64,000 nt of DNA from Candidatus Helarchaeota archaeon (GCA_016840125.1 JAEOSY010000385.1:1-64000); one strand, 5' to 3'; numbered from the stretch's first letter, positions 50,043 to 60,537 are shown. Numbers and translations are program-made. Notes: generated from the sequence alone by a model not told the origin.

Positions 50043-51713
50043 ATGAAAACGAAATCAAAACAAACAATTTTACTATTTGTACTATTTTTATTTTCTTTTG
50101 GTGTTCCACAATACTCCACTTCAACTGTTCAAGCTGAAGATTGCACCCTCTGTATTAAGGAAGTTCCTTCGTATAATGAATTACAAAGTGCTTGGATTAT
50201 TCTTGCTGGAGATACAGCGGCGCATGATGATATGATGCAGATTCAGAATGCAGGTAATATTACTTACGAAGTTCTAAGAGGGAATGGGTTTACTTCAGAG
50301 CAAATATACTATTTAGGACCTGAAGTTGATTCAATAAACCAACCTTATGTAAATACTTCTGCAACTAAAATTAATCTTAAATGGGCAATTGAGGAGTGGG
50401 CTCCACAACATGTTAATTCTAGCCAAAGTTTAGGTATAACAATCTTTACTCATGGTAATGTTGATGCTCTTGCAGTGATGGTAGCTGATGCTTTGTGGGC
50501 TAATACATTTAGCTCATATCTGGATAATTTTGAAACTGCTACAGGATGTAAAAGAATCATTGTTATAATTGAATCATGCCATTCTGGTTCATTTATTGAT
50601 GATATAAGTAAAGATAATAGAATAATTGTGACTTCAGCTCATACACTAAAAGGTGCATCCTTCAATGTTCCTAGAACAAATGGACTTTTTACAGAATCTT
50701 TTTGGTCATCAATAGCTTCTTGTGATACCATCGGAAGAGCATTTGAAAAAGCTTGTGACCACGTTCTAAATATTGGAAGCCACCAAGCTCCACAGCTTGA
50801 TGATAACCATGATGGTATGGGAAATACTGTTCCTCCATATAGTCTTTTACCTTTGGGTGGGGATGGTTTTGATGCTCTAAATGTAAAGATTCAAGGTGTG
50901 CATACAGAATGTTATCCTAAAATTGAATTAGGGAAAGTTCCATTGCATATGTATGAGATCTGGGATCCGTTTTCGAGTGTATTCAATTTTGATGTAGAAG
51001 TTAACAGCTCTACAGGAATAAGTAAAGTTTTAGCAAGATTTGTTCCTTTAGGTTGGGAACCAGTTGATCCGTTGGATGGATATATGTACACAGTTAATGA
51101 TGCTTCAATAAAAATGATCGAACTAGAATCTCCTCTAATGAATGGTGTCTATTCCGGCGATGGATCGTTTGATGGTCTTGCTCTAGGTGATTCATTCAAG
51201 ATCAATATTCTGGCTTATGACGAGAACGGAATGGTTTCTGATATTGTGAATACCTATCTTTCTTTCAATGCAGATGGAAACGCCCCTCAAGATACAGAGG
51301 TACCATTTATCGCAATAGTAATACCACCTCCAGATGATAGTCTCTCTGGAATGGTGGAGATAATTGCTCAAGGTGACGATAATCAAGCACTAGAGAATAT
51401 CGATCTTTACATTGATGGATTACTTGTTGATAGTTTAGCCATGCCTGATTATTATCCATATCCCAAACTTCAGTTCATGTGCAACACAAGTCTATATGAT
51501 GAAGGTCAGCATACCATTACAGCTGTAGCAATTGACACAGCAGGATTATCTAACCAAACATCAATAGTAGTTAAATTTGATAACTTGAATAATGAGTTAA
51601 TTTACTATGCTGCAGGTATTGGAGGAGTTGTTGTTATTATTGGATCAGCTGCAGTTATTGTTCGATTTTTAATGAGAAAAAAAAAGCAAGCTAAAATTGA
51701 AATAAATTCGTAA
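50043..51713 (+). CDS. Membrane-anchored legumain-like C13 peptidase
   Basis: About 556 residues. An N-terminal signal peptide ([16 protein letters not shown]) is followed by a caspase-fold catalytic domain: [11 protein letters not shown], then TIFTHGN (catalytic His near residue 137) and [12 protein letters not shown] (catalytic Cys near residue 184), the HG/SC signature of clan CD family C13, as in legumain and GPI-transamidase Gpi8. Residues about 270-500 carry beta-sandwich Ig/Big-like segments ([29 protein letters not shown]). A single membrane helix ([18 protein letters not shown]) and basic tail RKKKQAK end the protein. So it is an extracellular peptidase held at the membrane. Its 3' end overlaps the truncated agmatinase fragment on the other strand. 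Confidence 0.87.
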   Translation: MKTKSKQTILLFVLFLFSFGVPQYSTSTVQAEDCTLCIKEVPSYNELQSAWIILAGDTAAHDDMMQIQNAGNITYEVLRGNGFTSEQIYYLGPEVDSINQPYVNTSATKINLKWAIEEWAPQHVNSSQSLGITIFTHGNVDALAVMVADALWANTFSSYLDNFETATGCKRIIVIIESCHSGSFIDDISKDNRIIVTSAHTLKGASFNVPRTNGLFTESFWSSIASCDTIGRAFEKACDHVLNIGSHQAPQLDDNHDGMGNTVPPYSLLPLGGDGFDALNVKIQGVHTECYPKIELGKVPLHMYEIWDPFSSVFNFDVEVNSSTGISKVLARFVPLGWEPVDPLDGYMYTVNDASIKMIELESPLMNGVYSGDGSFDGLALGDSFKINILAYDENGMVSDIVNTYLSFNADGNAPQDTEVPFIAIVIPPPDDSLSGMVEIIAQGDDNQALENIDLYIDGLLVDSLAMPDYYPYPKLQFMCNTSLYDEGQHTITAVAIDTAGLSNQTSIVVKFDNLNNELIYYAAGIGGVVVIIGSAAVIVRFLMRKKKQAKIEINS

Positions 51714-51925
51714 ACAACATTTGCTGCTAAGAGAGCTGTAATCTCAGAGGGATCAAATGATGGTAAAACTTCTACAACATCAAATCCTATGAAATCTAAA
51801 TCCTTTAATCCTCTTATAATTTTCAACGTTTCTCCGCTTGAAAAACCACCAGCTTCAGGAGTACCAGTTCCAGGAGCATAAGCTGGATCAACGAAATCTA
51901 TATCGAAGGAAAGAAAGACTTTGGT
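51698..51925 (-). pseudogene. C-terminal fragment of agmatinase/arginase-family gene
   Basis: The minus strand reads [38 protein letters not shown], then [28 protein letters not shown]. This is the conserved end of ureohydrolases, including the metal-binding [19 protein letters not shown] motif. The N-terminal two thirds are absent, and the frame runs without a proper stop into the 3' end of the peptidase gene. Confidence 0.75.
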
Positions 51926-52054
51926 ATTTCCCGGGAGTATTGGCAAGCATTATCCACCGGAGCGTATTATGAATGTTTCATGTGCATGCAATCGTGTCCA
52001 GTAGGGAAAAGAAATTCAAGACGGGATGAGTCTTTAGCTGGAGTATATGTTTAA
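51920..52054 (+). pseudogene. C-terminal fragment of an iron-sulfur protein gene
   Basis: The plus strand reads [32 protein letters not shown], then DESLAGVYV and a stop at 52052. The CxxCxxxCPVGK motif is that of a 4Fe-4S domain like those ending epoxyqueuosine-reductase/dehalogenase-like proteins. There is no upstream part: the fragment abuts the agmatinase fragment directly. Confidence 0.55.
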
Positions 52055-52083
52055 AGTAGTCAGGAGGATGCATTCTACTCCGT

Positions 52084-52683
52084 TTATTTTCGATTAATCC
52101 ATGCATTTGCAATTTTAATTAATTTCATTGCAACATCTGTAGCTGATTTACCAAACAACTTGAAAAGAGGTTCTTTTCCAGGGGCTTCCGATTCGCCAAT
52201 CAGATCCGGGACTTGTTTTTTCCCGAGTTCTATTGCTTTTTGGATTTTCCAGGGCATAGACGCACCGTCTCTTGAGCTAACTTCAGGTGGTTCTTCGGAC
52301 CGATCGACACAAACCATATTTAGATCTTCGATTTTCGAGAAATCCTCCAACCATTCGCAGAGTTCTTGGGTAAATTTGAAATTTATAACAGCTCGAATAG
52401 AAGGATCGTATTTTTGAGCTTCTATTAAGGCGCGGGCGAGATGATCGGATCCCCCAAAGGCAGGGTAATTATTCACAATGAGAATTCCTTTGTAGGTCGT
52501 GATGCGTCCAGGGATAGCAGCGACGTCCTTCACGATTTTCGCGTTAGGAATGGAGTAGGCAATATTCATACGTACCTCCGGAACAAATTCACCCAGTACA
52601 TCACTGGTTCGAAGTAATTCCACTGCACGTACCAGATTCCCTAAAATTTGGTCTTTAAGCTCGTCTGAAATTCTAATCACCAT
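52084..52683 (-). CDS. ThiN-domain protein (thiamine-phosphate synthase-like)
   Basis: A 199-residue protein. The motifs VPEVRMNIAYSIPNAKIVKDVAAIPGRIT, AFGGSDHLARALIEAQKYDPSIRAVINFKF and the helical part after it match the ThiN domain, which in archaeal ThiDN joins thiazole and pyrimidine phosphates to thiamine phosphate. Here it is a stand-alone copy. The presence of Thi4 2 kb away supports a thiamine role; some stand-alone ThiN domains are instead regulators fused to helix-turn-helix modules, and the first 40 residues here are too short for that. Confidence 0.8.
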   Translation of the reverse strand: MVIRISDELKDQILGNLVRAVELLRTSDVLGEFVPEVRMNIAYSIPNAKIVKDVAAIPGRITTYKGILIVNNYPAFGGSDHLARALIEAQKYDPSIRAVINFKFTQELCEWLEDFSKIEDLNMVCVDRSEEPPEVSSRDGASMPWKIQKAIELGKKQVPDLIGESEAPGKEPLFKLFGKSATDVAMKLIKIANAWINRK

Positions 52684-52733
52684 TTTATTGGTTGATATTC
52701 CTAATTTGAAAATACCTAAATATGTAATAACAT

Positions 52734-53846
52734 TCAGTTTGGATTATTAATAGTCAGCTTATTTTCAGCCCTACTGAGTTCTCTCTTTCGTTTCATTATT
52801 TTACCGAACATATCCATTCGATCTTCTGGAGGTTCAGTTGCCTTTTCTTTCCTCTTTAAGGTTATAGCCTCAGCAGGACAGGTTGGAATGCAAACCCCAC
52901 ACCCAATACACCGATCAAGGTTTATAGACGCAACCTCATCAAGATCAATGGCATCCATAGGGCATAGATCCACACAGGTACCACAGGCTTGGCATGCATC
53001 CGATTCTACTACGGAAAAGTGGTTTGTCGCTAATAACTGGGCTGGTTTTTCCAGCTTCTTAACATTGGAAAGAATACCACAGCAACAAGAACAGCAAAGA
53101 CAAAAACAATCAGCACGTTTATAGTTTAAAGGCTGAACTACGAGACCATCAGCCTGTGCTTTCTTTACGAGCGCCCTTGCCTCATCTTTTGTTATTATAC
53201 GGGCATGTCCCTGCTCGACATACCAGCTGGAATTTGTCAAACATCGCTCCGTCAAGTCATGCGCGCATTTGTGACCGAGAACTTCCCTTTCTTGAACACA
53301 GACACATGGGGCAACTGCAAATGGACCCGGCATATTTTCAAAGAGCCGCCATACTTCATCATATGGCATAATCCCTGTGTCGGACGTGACTGCAGCGTTG
53401 ATCGGTATGGTGCGAATCTGTGGAATCCCTGTTGAGAAAAATTCCTCCATAAAGGTCTCGAGGTATTCTTCAAGCGCTTCTACTTTCTCCTTGTTTAAAT
53501 TATCAATAGCAAACTCGAAGAATCCAACTGCAAGAGGTGCGTTCAAATAGAGTGGTGTACCCTTTGAGTCTTTCCCATGGTAGATGAGGCCTTTATCTCT
53601 CATAGAGACTAACATTTTTTTTGTTTCTTCAAGGGACATCCCTAACTTACGTTTAACGCGTCGCCAGATATCTTTCGCTTTAGATGGAAAAAAGTCCAGA
53701 AAGGTCGCAAATTTAGCTTCTTCTGGAGTGAAGAAAGCTTTGAGGACTCGAATATCCGCACCATCATCCTTAGCAGGGAATCCGACAGGTAAGGTATCAA
53801 GATGTTGCTGGAGCTTGCGGTAAATTTCCTCTTCATTTTGACTCAT
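52734..53846 (-). CDS. Winged-helix plus polyferredoxin protein, paralogue 1
   Basis: A 370-residue cytosolic protein. Residues about 40-100 form a winged-helix-like part (IRVLKAFFTPEEAKFATFL ... RRVKRKLGMSLEETKKML ... KGLIYHGKDSKG). The middle has Cys-rich motifs CVCVQEREVLGHKC and CFCLCCSCCCGIL (seven Cys in a 12-residue stretch). Two 4Fe-4S ferredoxin motifs are near the end (CQACGTCVDLCPMDAI and CIGCGVCIPTCPAEAI). The mixture of a DNA-binding-like fold with several clusters is widespread in archaea and sulfate reducers but functionally unclear. It is a tandem copy of the next gene, 39 bp away, so the pair is one operon. Confidence 0.88.
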   Translation of the reverse strand: MSQNEEEIYRKLQQHLDTLPVGFPAKDDGADIRVLKAFFTPEEAKFATFLDFFPSKAKDIWRRVKRKLGMSLEETKKMLVSMRDKGLIYHGKDSKGTPLYLNAPLAVGFFEFAIDNLNKEKVEALEEYLETFMEEFFSTGIPQIRTIPINAAVTSDTGIMPYDEVWRLFENMPGPFAVAPCVCVQEREVLGHKCAHDLTERCLTNSSWYVEQGHARIITKDEARALVKKAQADGLVVQPLNYKRADCFCLCCSCCCGILSNVKKLEKPAQLLATNHFSVVESDACQACGTCVDLCPMDAIDLDEVASINLDRCIGCGVCIPTCPAEAITLKRKEKATEPPEDRMDMFGKIMKRKRELSRAENKLTINNPN

Positions 53847-53885
53847 TTCTTACACTCTCTAATGGACTTTTGAGAAAAATTGAAG

Positions 53886-54977
53886 TTAATTTGCAACCTT
53901 ACGTATTTCGTTCTTCTTTTGCATCATTTTCGAAAACATGTCCATTTTGCTTTCGGGGAGTTCGCGTATGTGCTCTTTCCGCCTGAGATGGATTGCTTCC
54001 TCGGGACAGCTCGGTATACACACCCCACACCCGATACATCTGTCTAAATTAATAGATGCAACATCGTCTATAGTAATAGCTTCCATGGGACACCGATCCA
54101 TACACGTCCCACACGCCACGCATGTGTCTGGATCAACTTCAGAATAATGATTGGTTGCAACAAATTTAGCGGGTTTATCCAATTTTCGCACATTGGTAAG
54201 AATCCCACAACAACAACCACAGCATAGGCAGAAGAAGTCATTACGTTTATAGTTTCCAGGCTGAATAACTAGACCATCGTCCTGTGCCTGCTTCAGAAGC
54301 GCTCTAGCCTCTTCCCGGGTTATCTCACGAGCATTACGGTTTTTAATGAACCATCTCGAATTAACCATGCACCTTTCAGTTAAGTCATGAGTACATTTTT
54401 TACCAAGTATCTCTCTTTCTTGGGTGCAGACACATGTAGCAACAGCGAAAGGTTCTTTCATCCGATCGAGCAGTTTGTAGACCTCATCGTAAGCCATGAC
54501 CCCTAGCTCAGGAGTAATTGCAGCTTCAATCGGAATGGTTCGCACCTGAGGAATCCCCGTTGAGAAAAATTCATCTATGAAAGTATCGATATAGGCCTCA
54601 AAAGCTTCAACCCTCTCCTTATCCAAATGGTGGAGGGCAAACTCATAAAATCCTATTGCAAATGGAGCGTTCAGATAAAGTTGGTCCCCAGTTTTAGGAT
54701 TTTCGCCCCAATAAAGAAGACCCTTTTTTTTCATGTGCTCGAGCATGTCTGTTGTTTCCTCAAGCGACATTCCTAACTTGCGTTTGACACGTCGCCAGAT
54801 GTCCTTGGTCGTGGATGGAAAAAAATTCAAGAAAGTCGCGAAGTTTGCTTCTTCGGGGGTGAAAAAAGCTTTCAAAACCCGAATATCTGCACCATTTTCT
54901 GCAACAGGGAATCCAACTGGCATCTTATCAAGATGCAGCTGGAGCTTCCGATAAATTTCATCTTCAGCTTCAGTCAT
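53886..54977 (-). CDS. Winged-helix plus polyferredoxin protein, paralogue 2
   Basis: A 363-residue protein, strongly similar over its length to the downstream copy (IRVLKAFFTPEEANFATFLNFFPS, RRVKRKLGMSLEETTDML, YLNAPFAIGFYEFAL, IDTFIDEFFSTGIPQVRTIPI). Cys-rich segments are CVCTQEREILGKKC and CLCCGCCCGIL, and ferredoxin motifs CVACGTCMDRCPMEAI and CIGCGVCIPSCPEEAI. The two copies differ mainly in the linker after the clusters (KMDMFSKMM versus RMDMFGKIM). Being first in the operon it is probably the older or main copy. Confidence 0.88.
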   Translation of the reverse strand: MTEAEDEIYRKLQLHLDKMPVGFPVAENGADIRVLKAFFTPEEANFATFLNFFPSTTKDIWRRVKRKLGMSLEETTDMLEHMKKKGLLYWGENPKTGDQLYLNAPFAIGFYEFALHHLDKERVEAFEAYIDTFIDEFFSTGIPQVRTIPIEAAITPELGVMAYDEVYKLLDRMKEPFAVATCVCTQEREILGKKCTHDLTERCMVNSRWFIKNRNAREITREEARALLKQAQDDGLVIQPGNYKRNDFFCLCCGCCCGILTNVRKLDKPAKFVATNHYSEVDPDTCVACGTCMDRCPMEAITIDDVASINLDRCIGCGVCIPSCPEEAIHLRRKEHIRELPESKMDMFSKMMQKKNEIRKVAN

Positions 54978-55096
54978 TTATTTCACGCATCGTTTATTAT
55001 CTCTAGTTAAGGTTTAGAGATTTGTATAGAAATAACTTGTCCTAATGACTATTCTAAAAATATTGATTTAAAAAAAGATTGAAAAAAAGTGATTCC

Positions 55097-58000
55097 CTAC
55101 TCAACGAATTCCATGGAAACACCATGATGAGTAGGGATTTCTTGTATTCCACACGATTTTCCCATCCAACAGATTAACATAGACGTTCCATCCACCTCTT
55201 CAATATGCATGGGTTGCCCGCAGTGCATAGGAACATCGGTTTCAGTTCCACATTCTTTACATTTCAATTTTGGTTTTGATTCAGTCATTTTTAGAACCTC
55301 CTTTTCAATTTTTAACTTCTCTCTATCTTCAATATAATTCATGGGCTGTTCACAATGAGTTGGAAATTCTTTAGTAACATGACCAGGACCCCCCTCGGGC
55401 ATCCAACAGGCGAGAACCTCTTTTCCATTTTTCATCTGAGGAATCATTGGTTTTCCGCAATGCATGGGCACTTCTTGAGTCGCATCACAGTGTTTGCACT
55501 TCAATATTGGTCCCGTTTTCTTTTTATCAGGAACAGGTTCAGGTCTAATTTCACCGTCTTCAGTTATATACTTAAGAGGAGTTCGTTCAAATTCAACTTT
55601 ACAATTAGGATTGCAGAAATAATATTTTTTACCTTTATATTCGGTGTCAAGACTCTTACCGGGTATGACTTCCATATGGCAGACGGGATCTATCGCAATT
55701 TGACCAAGTAGTAACGCATCTTCTTCGATTTGCTCCTTAGTTTTTGGATTATAACGTTTGAGAAGAAGCGAATTGGTTACTACTGAAACAGAACTCATCG
55801 CCATAAAGGCAGCTGCTAGCCCAGGAGGAATGAAAAAACCAGTCAGGAGGAAGAGTACTCCGGCTGCTAAAGGAATTCCTGTAATATTATAAATAAATGC
55901 CCAGAATAAGTTGGTTTTCATTTTAAAAACAGTTTTCTTGCTAAGATTGATTCCGGCTACAACATCTCGTAAATCATTGCGCATTAATACAATATCACCG
56001 GTTTCAACTGCGACATCAGTTCCAGAGCCGATTGCGATCCCCACATCGGCCTGTGCCAAAGCAGGGGCATCATTTATCCCATCACCTACCATGGCTACGA
56101 CGTATTTTTTTTCCTCTTGGAGCTTTTTGATTTCATTTGCCTTATCTTGAGGAAGGATCTCGGCTAGTACATGTTTAATGTTCAATTGGGAAGCAATTGT
56201 TTTAGCTGTTTCCTCATTATCACCAGTTAACATATAAACTTCAAGACCTTTCTCTTGTAATTCCCGCACTGCCGAAATTGCGCTCGGTTTTAAAGCGTCT
56301 GCAATCCCTAGAACAGCTGCAAGTGTATTATCAATAGCCATAAAAATCTGAGTTTTCCCAGCCCGCTGTAAGTTCTGAATCATCTCATGGTGTTTATCAA
56401 CGAAAATAGAGGAGGATTCCATTAATTTTTTATTTCCAATTTGAATAAGTTTTCCATCTACTTTTGTAACGATACCCTTTCCTGAGATTTCCTCAAAATC
56501 TTTAGGATCGGTCAGAGGTAGTCCACGTGCGTTTGCACTCGTGATTATAGCATCGGCCAGAGGGTGGTCCGAGCCTTTTTCAGCGCTCGCCGCTAGTCTG
56601 AGAATTTTATCTTCTTCTAAAGAATCACTGATGATATCCACGACCTCAGGTTTCCCTTTAGTGAGTGTTCCGGTTTTATCAAAAACGATCGCATCTAATT
56701 TCGATGCAGCCTCAAGTGATTCACCACCCTTTATCAATAATCCAGATTCAGCACCTCGACCGGTACCCACCATTATCGCTGTTGGGATGGCAAGCCCCAT
56801 AGCACATGGACAGGCAATAACAATTATTGAGGTCATTGCCAAAAGCGATTGTTCAAAGGGAAGGTTTCCAACAGTCAGCCATAATACAAGAACTGTGATT
56901 GCTATTGCAAGAACAATTTCAACAAAAAAACCAGCTACACGATCGGCCAATCTCTGAATAGGAGCTTTTTCACTCTGAGCATCTTGTACTAGCTTTATAA
57001 TTTGGGAGAGAACCGTATCCTTTCCCACTTTTTGCGTCTCGAACTTGATTAATCCAGTTTTGTTAATTGTAGCCCCGATTACGGGATCGCCAAGAGTTTT
57101 CTTTACCAGCCGACTCTCGCCAGTTAACATTGACTCATCAATACTTGTTTTTCCGTCAACAATGGTCCCATCCACAGGGATTTTTTCGCCCGGTTTGCTA
57201 ACAACAACATCTCCAATTTGAACCTCGTCAATAGGAATGATAACCTCTTTACCGTCTCGAATCACAAGTGCATCGGTTGCCTGAAGTCCCATAAGCTTCT
57301 TGATAGCTTCAGAAGTACGACCTTTAGCAACTGCTTCCAAATATTTCCCTAGAAGAATAAAGGTTAGAATCATTGCAGCCGCTTCATAAAACATGGCACC
57401 AGCAAGAACCCCAATAGTGGTTAAGATGCTATAGATAAATGAGATGGCGACGCTCGTGGCGACTAGGACATCCATATTTGTTGTTTTATTACTCAAAGCT
57501 CTGTATGCACCAATAAAGAATTGGTTTCCTGAGTAAAAAATCACAGGAGTTGTTAAGATCAGAAGAATATACCCAATGGGTAAGGACGCTAATACGTTTG
57601 TGAACATATGAAGTATGTTTAGAATGACAATTGGGATGGTGAGGACCAATGCAAAATAAAATTTTAACTTTTGCTTTCGTACTTCTTTTTCGCGTTCCAG
57701 CTCCTCGGTATCTTCCGCGCTTAATCGCTTTTGTGCCTCATATCCTAATCGTTTAATATGTTGAATGATTCGTTTGGACTCTATCTCTTCTGGATTAAAT
57801 TCTACATTCGCAACCCGAGCGGAAAAATTTACATAAACCGAATAGATGCCACCTTGTCTTGAGAGGAATTTTTGGATTGTTTGGGCATCTTCCTCTGAAT
57901 TTAATAAGTCAATTTGTAGTTCAATACGGGAGAGATTTGATTTGTAACCAATATCTTCAATGGCAGCACTAAACTTATCAAAACCAGTTGTTTCGGGGTT

Positions 58001-58159
58001 ATATTCGATATACGCATTTTCTAAATTAAAATTTACGGTAGCCCTTTTTACACCCGGGAGTTTATTGAGTTGATTTTCTATTTTGAGAGCACACGACGCG
58101 CAAGTCATTCCACGAAGCTGTATTCGCATCTTGTTTTCGTCTTCTTTGGAGTCAGACAT
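55097..58159 (-). CDS. copA: Copper-translocating P-type ATPase with C-terminal YHS and Cys/His repeats
   Basis: About 1020 residues from ATG 58159 (GAGGG 6 nt upstream). Two N-terminal HMA domains are present, the first with GMTCASC (Cys20, Cys23), the second without the CxxC pair. Core motifs are [14 protein letters not shown] (CPC, about 450), DKTGTLT (phosphorylation Asp, about 494), TGES and [22 protein letters not shown]. Membrane-coupled metal binding uses CPC as in Cu+ pumps. After the last helices comes a YHS domain ([11 protein letters not shown] ... YYFCNPNCK). The C-terminus has two repeats of a CxxC...PMHCGxPM...CWM...HxxxM unit (about 885-1020), which I have not seen described for CopA. 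Confidence 0.93.
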   Translation of the reverse strand: MSDSKEDENKMRIQLRGMTCASCALKIENQLNKLPGVKRATVNFNLENAYIEYNPETTGFDKFSAAIEDIGYKSNLSRIELQIDLLNSEEDAQTIQKFLSRQGGIYSVYVNFSARVANVEFNPEEIESKRIIQHIKRLGYEAQKRLSAEDTEELEREKEVRKQKLKFYFALVLTIPIVILNILHMFTNVLASLPIGYILLILTTPVIFYSGNQFFIGAYRALSNKTTNMDVLVATSVAISFIYSILTTIGVLAGAMFYEAAAMILTFILLGKYLEAVAKGRTSEAIKKLMGLQATDALVIRDGKEVIIPIDEVQIGDVVVSKPGEKIPVDGTIVDGKTSIDESMLTGESRLVKKTLGDPVIGATINKTGLIKFETQKVGKDTVLSQIIKLVQDAQSEKAPIQRLADRVAGFFVEIVLAIAITVLVLWLTVGNLPFEQSLLAMTSIIVIACPCAMGLAIPTAIMVGTGRGAESGLLIKGGESLEAASKLDAIVFDKTGTLTKGKPEVVDIISDSLEEDKILRLAASAEKGSDHPLADAIITSANARGLPLTDPKDFEEISGKGIVTKVDGKLIQIGNKKLMESSSIFVDKHHEMIQNLQRAGKTQIFMAIDNTLAAVLGIADALKPSAISAVRELQEKGLEVYMLTGDNEETAKTIASQLNIKHVLAEILPQDKANEIKKLQEEKKYVVAMVGDGINDAPALAQADVGIAIGSGTDVAVETGDIVLMRNDLRDVVAGINLSKKTVFKMKTNLFWAFIYNITGIPLAAGVLFLLTGFFIPPGLAAAFMAMSSVSVVTNSLLLKRYNPKTKEQIEEDALLLGQIAIDPVCHMEVIPGKSLDTEYKGKKYYFCNPNCKVEFERTPLKYITEDGEIRPEPVPDKKKTGPILKCKHCDATQEVPMHCGKPMIPQMKNGKEVLACWMPEGGPGHVTKEFPTHCEQPMNYIEDREKLKIEKEVLKMTESKPKLKCKECGTETDVPMHCGQPMHIEEVDGTSMLICWMGKSCGIQEIPTHHGVSMEFVE

Positions 58160-58352
58160 GTAATCCCTCAAAGATTTTTGATATTTTCTTTTGATACTAA
58201 GAGTATCTTCTTTAAAATTAAGGATCTTTTAAGAATATTTAAATATAACAGCGTTAATTGATGGCACTACATGAGGTTAGAGTTTGTAAGATATTTTTTA
58301 AATTTTAATAATTAATTGTAATTTTTACTGGTAGAGTAATTGAATATAGTAA

Positions 58353-60071
58353 GTGCTGGAATTGCTACAAAAAATATGGAGTAAGCCCAATCTCAGAGTA
58401 ATTGTTTGTTATTTGATTATCATAATCTTAGTAATTACTATAGAGGTATTAATTACAGGAAAGATTTGGTGGTCATTTTGGGTTTCGTACTTAGGTTTAT
58501 TTTATGTAGCACGTTATGTGGAACGAGGATTGAATGTAGTATTTTCAGAATTCCACATTACAAATAAAATAAGGAATCTAATTATCCCTTGGATTTTCGC
58601 AGGCATGATCGCTGTGTATTGTTACTCAATTTTTTTATCTGGATTTTTTATTAAAGTGGATTGGGCCATATCGAATGCAATTCTGCTAATAGTAATAGTT
58701 TTCCTAATAATCACTTCTATTAGTCCTGTCATAAGGTTGGGTGCCGTTGCGTTTCATAGACGAAAAACAAATCTCTTCCCCATTAATAGAATTGAATTTG
58801 CTGTATTGGAATATTTAAAACCAAATGAAGCAAAATTTTCAATTTTAAAAGAGAAATTAAAAGGGATTTTTAATATATTCCTTCCAAATCTTTATTTCGA
58901 TGATGAAACGGCGGCTTCTTCAATATATCACTTGTGTGGGCTTCGTTATGCAAATATTGAAGAAGATATAGTTGCACTAAATGACGAGGGGAAAGAGCAA
59001 GTGAAAATCTGGGAGAAAACGCTAAAAAAACAAAATGACGGATTTCGTAAGATATTAAATAGCAGAGGAATTCTAATTAGATCTTTTATTATTCTTTTTT
59101 GTTTAAGTATCATTAAAATTTTTGTCGGGTTATTTAACTCAGAATCGTTAATGGCTGAAGGATTTGAAAATTTTTTAGATGTGCTAGCAATCGTCTTAAT
59201 CGGTATTGGGATCAAATATGTTAAAGAAAAACTTGTTAATATTGTATTAGTAGGGCTCATGATTTTTGCTGGAATAACAATATTATATGATTCAATTCTC
59301 GTGCTCTTTGAACCGCACCCTGTTTCGAATAGTGTTATTATTATAGGGATTTGTATCGTCTCAATTTTAATGAATACTTATTTGCGGGCTATAAAAAATT
59401 TTGTTGGGAAAAAAAATCGCAATTCTTCCTTAGTAGCGAGTGCGATTGACAGTAGAGTTAATATTATCATCTCCCTAGGAGTTATTATTGGGGTTCTAAT
59501 TTCCAATTTTGGAACTACTTTCAGTATTCCTCAACTATATTACTTTGATGGGATTATTGCATTAGTCATTGTTATGTTTATTTTTAGGGAAGTGATCGAA
59601 ATTATTAAAGAATTCATTCTAGAAAAGGAAGAAGAGATAGATTTTGAAAGTTTCCAGATGAAATACGAGCGGACTTTTCGAGAATATGTTGTTAAATGGA
59701 TTTTAACAGTCTTATATCAAGAGAAGGAGAGAGAATTCACTTATGATCAGTTAAATAAGTATTTCCAAGACTGCTTAAGAAAGGGTGAGGAAATTTACTC
59801 AGAATTTGCGCATTTCGGATTATATTTATTCGAAAAAAGAGGGATTTTGTTTATTCTCGATGAACTTGTCAAGGAGGGATTGATAGCTTTAATAAATAAG
59901 AAAATCTTGGAAATTACTGAGAAAGGTGTTTATGTATACGAAAAATTTTATTCAGGTCAGTTATTAGAGGACGTTCAGGATCCGTTTGATTTCTTCTTTG
60001 AACATGATTATGATTTGGGGAAATTATATAGTAAAAAGAGAGCGGTTTTAATGAACTACGAAGAAATTTAA
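58353..60071 (+). CDS. CDF-like cation transporter with winged-helix segments
   Basis: A 572-residue membrane protein starting at GTG. The first 130 residues hold about four hydrophobic helices. Residues about 145-225 look like a cytosolic winged helix (INRIEFAVLEYLKPNEAKFSILKEKL ... VALNDEGKEQV). Residues about 240-422 have the six-helix CDF pattern (SLMAEGFENFLDVLAI and SSLVASAIDSRVNIIISLG). Where Zn/Cd CDF proteins have DxxxD and HxxxD metal residues, this one has ExxxD (Glu272, Asp276) and DxxxN (Asp366, Asn370). The last 140 residues are again winged-helix-like (ILDELVKEGLIALINKKILEITEKGVYVYE). Ion specificity is unknown. It is divergent from the copper ATPase. Confidence 0.7.
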   Translation: MLELLQKIWSKPNLRVIVCYLIIIILVITIEVLITGKIWWSFWVSYLGLFYVARYVERGLNVVFSEFHITNKIRNLIIPWIFAGMIAVYCYSIFLSGFFIKVDWAISNAILLIVIVFLIITSISPVIRLGAVAFHRRKTNLFPINRIEFAVLEYLKPNEAKFSILKEKLKGIFNIFLPNLYFDDETAASSIYHLCGLRYANIEEDIVALNDEGKEQVKIWEKTLKKQNDGFRKILNSRGILIRSFIILFCLSIIKIFVGLFNSESLMAEGFENFLDVLAIVLIGIGIKYVKEKLVNIVLVGLMIFAGITILYDSILVLFEPHPVSNSVIIIGICIVSILMNTYLRAIKNFVGKKNRNSSLVASAIDSRVNIIISLGVIIGVLISNFGTTFSIPQLYYFDGIIALVIVMFIFREVIEIIKEFILEKEEEIDFESFQMKYERTFREYVVKWILTVLYQEKEREFTYDQLNKYFQDCLRKGEEIYSEFAHFGLYLFEKRGILFILDELVKEGLIALINKKILEITEKGVYVYEKFYSGQLLEDVQDPFDFFFEHDYDLGKLYSKKRAVLMNYEEI

Positions 60072-60120
60072 ATAGTTTAGCGAGTAACTCAAACAAAAGC
60101 TCAGTTAATTATAGGCAATT

Positions 60121-60537
60121 TCATGAATTTTTATCAGATTTAATTTTGAAAATTGAATAGGTTCCTGTCGCTTTGGCGATCGATTGCCCATTATTTGTAA
60201 TTTCGGATTCTAAAATAGCAACTCTCTTTCCTTTATGAAGTACTTTTGTTTCACAGATAAGATCGCCAGATTTAACCGCCGAAAAATACATTATTTTGAT
60301 TTCTACGGTAGCACACAGTTCATCTCGGTTCAGATGTGAATATAGAGCAGCACCCATCCCAGTATCTGCCATCGAGTATATAACTCCGCCATGTAAAACT
60401 TTGTGAGGGTTCAATAATTTTTCATTGACTGTCAAAGCACATTGGCTATATCCTTTCTGTAACTTGGTAAATTCCAATCCGATTAAGTCGCCGAAGGGGT
60501 GAAAGCCTTTTGACATCAAGGGGACTTTTTTTGGCAT
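60121..60537 (-). CDS. Hotdog-fold thioesterase, PaaI type
   Basis: A 138-residue protein with the 4HBT/PaaI pattern: LLNPHKVLHGGVIYSMADTGMGAAL (catalytic-loop HGG at about residues 50-52), ELCATVEIKIMYFSAVKSGDLICETKVLHKGKRVAILES and a terminal strand. Family members hydrolyse acyl- or aryl-CoA thioesters. The gene fits the acyl-CoA theme of the window. It is transcribed alone, divergent from the aspartyl-tRNA synthetase. Confidence 0.9.
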   Translation of the reverse strand: MPKKVPLMSKGFHPFGDLIGLEFTKLQKGYSQCALTVNEKLLNPHKVLHGGVIYSMADTGMGAALYSHLNRDELCATVEIKIMYFSAVKSGDLICETKVLHKGKRVAILESEITNNGQSIAKATGTYSIFKIKSDKNS

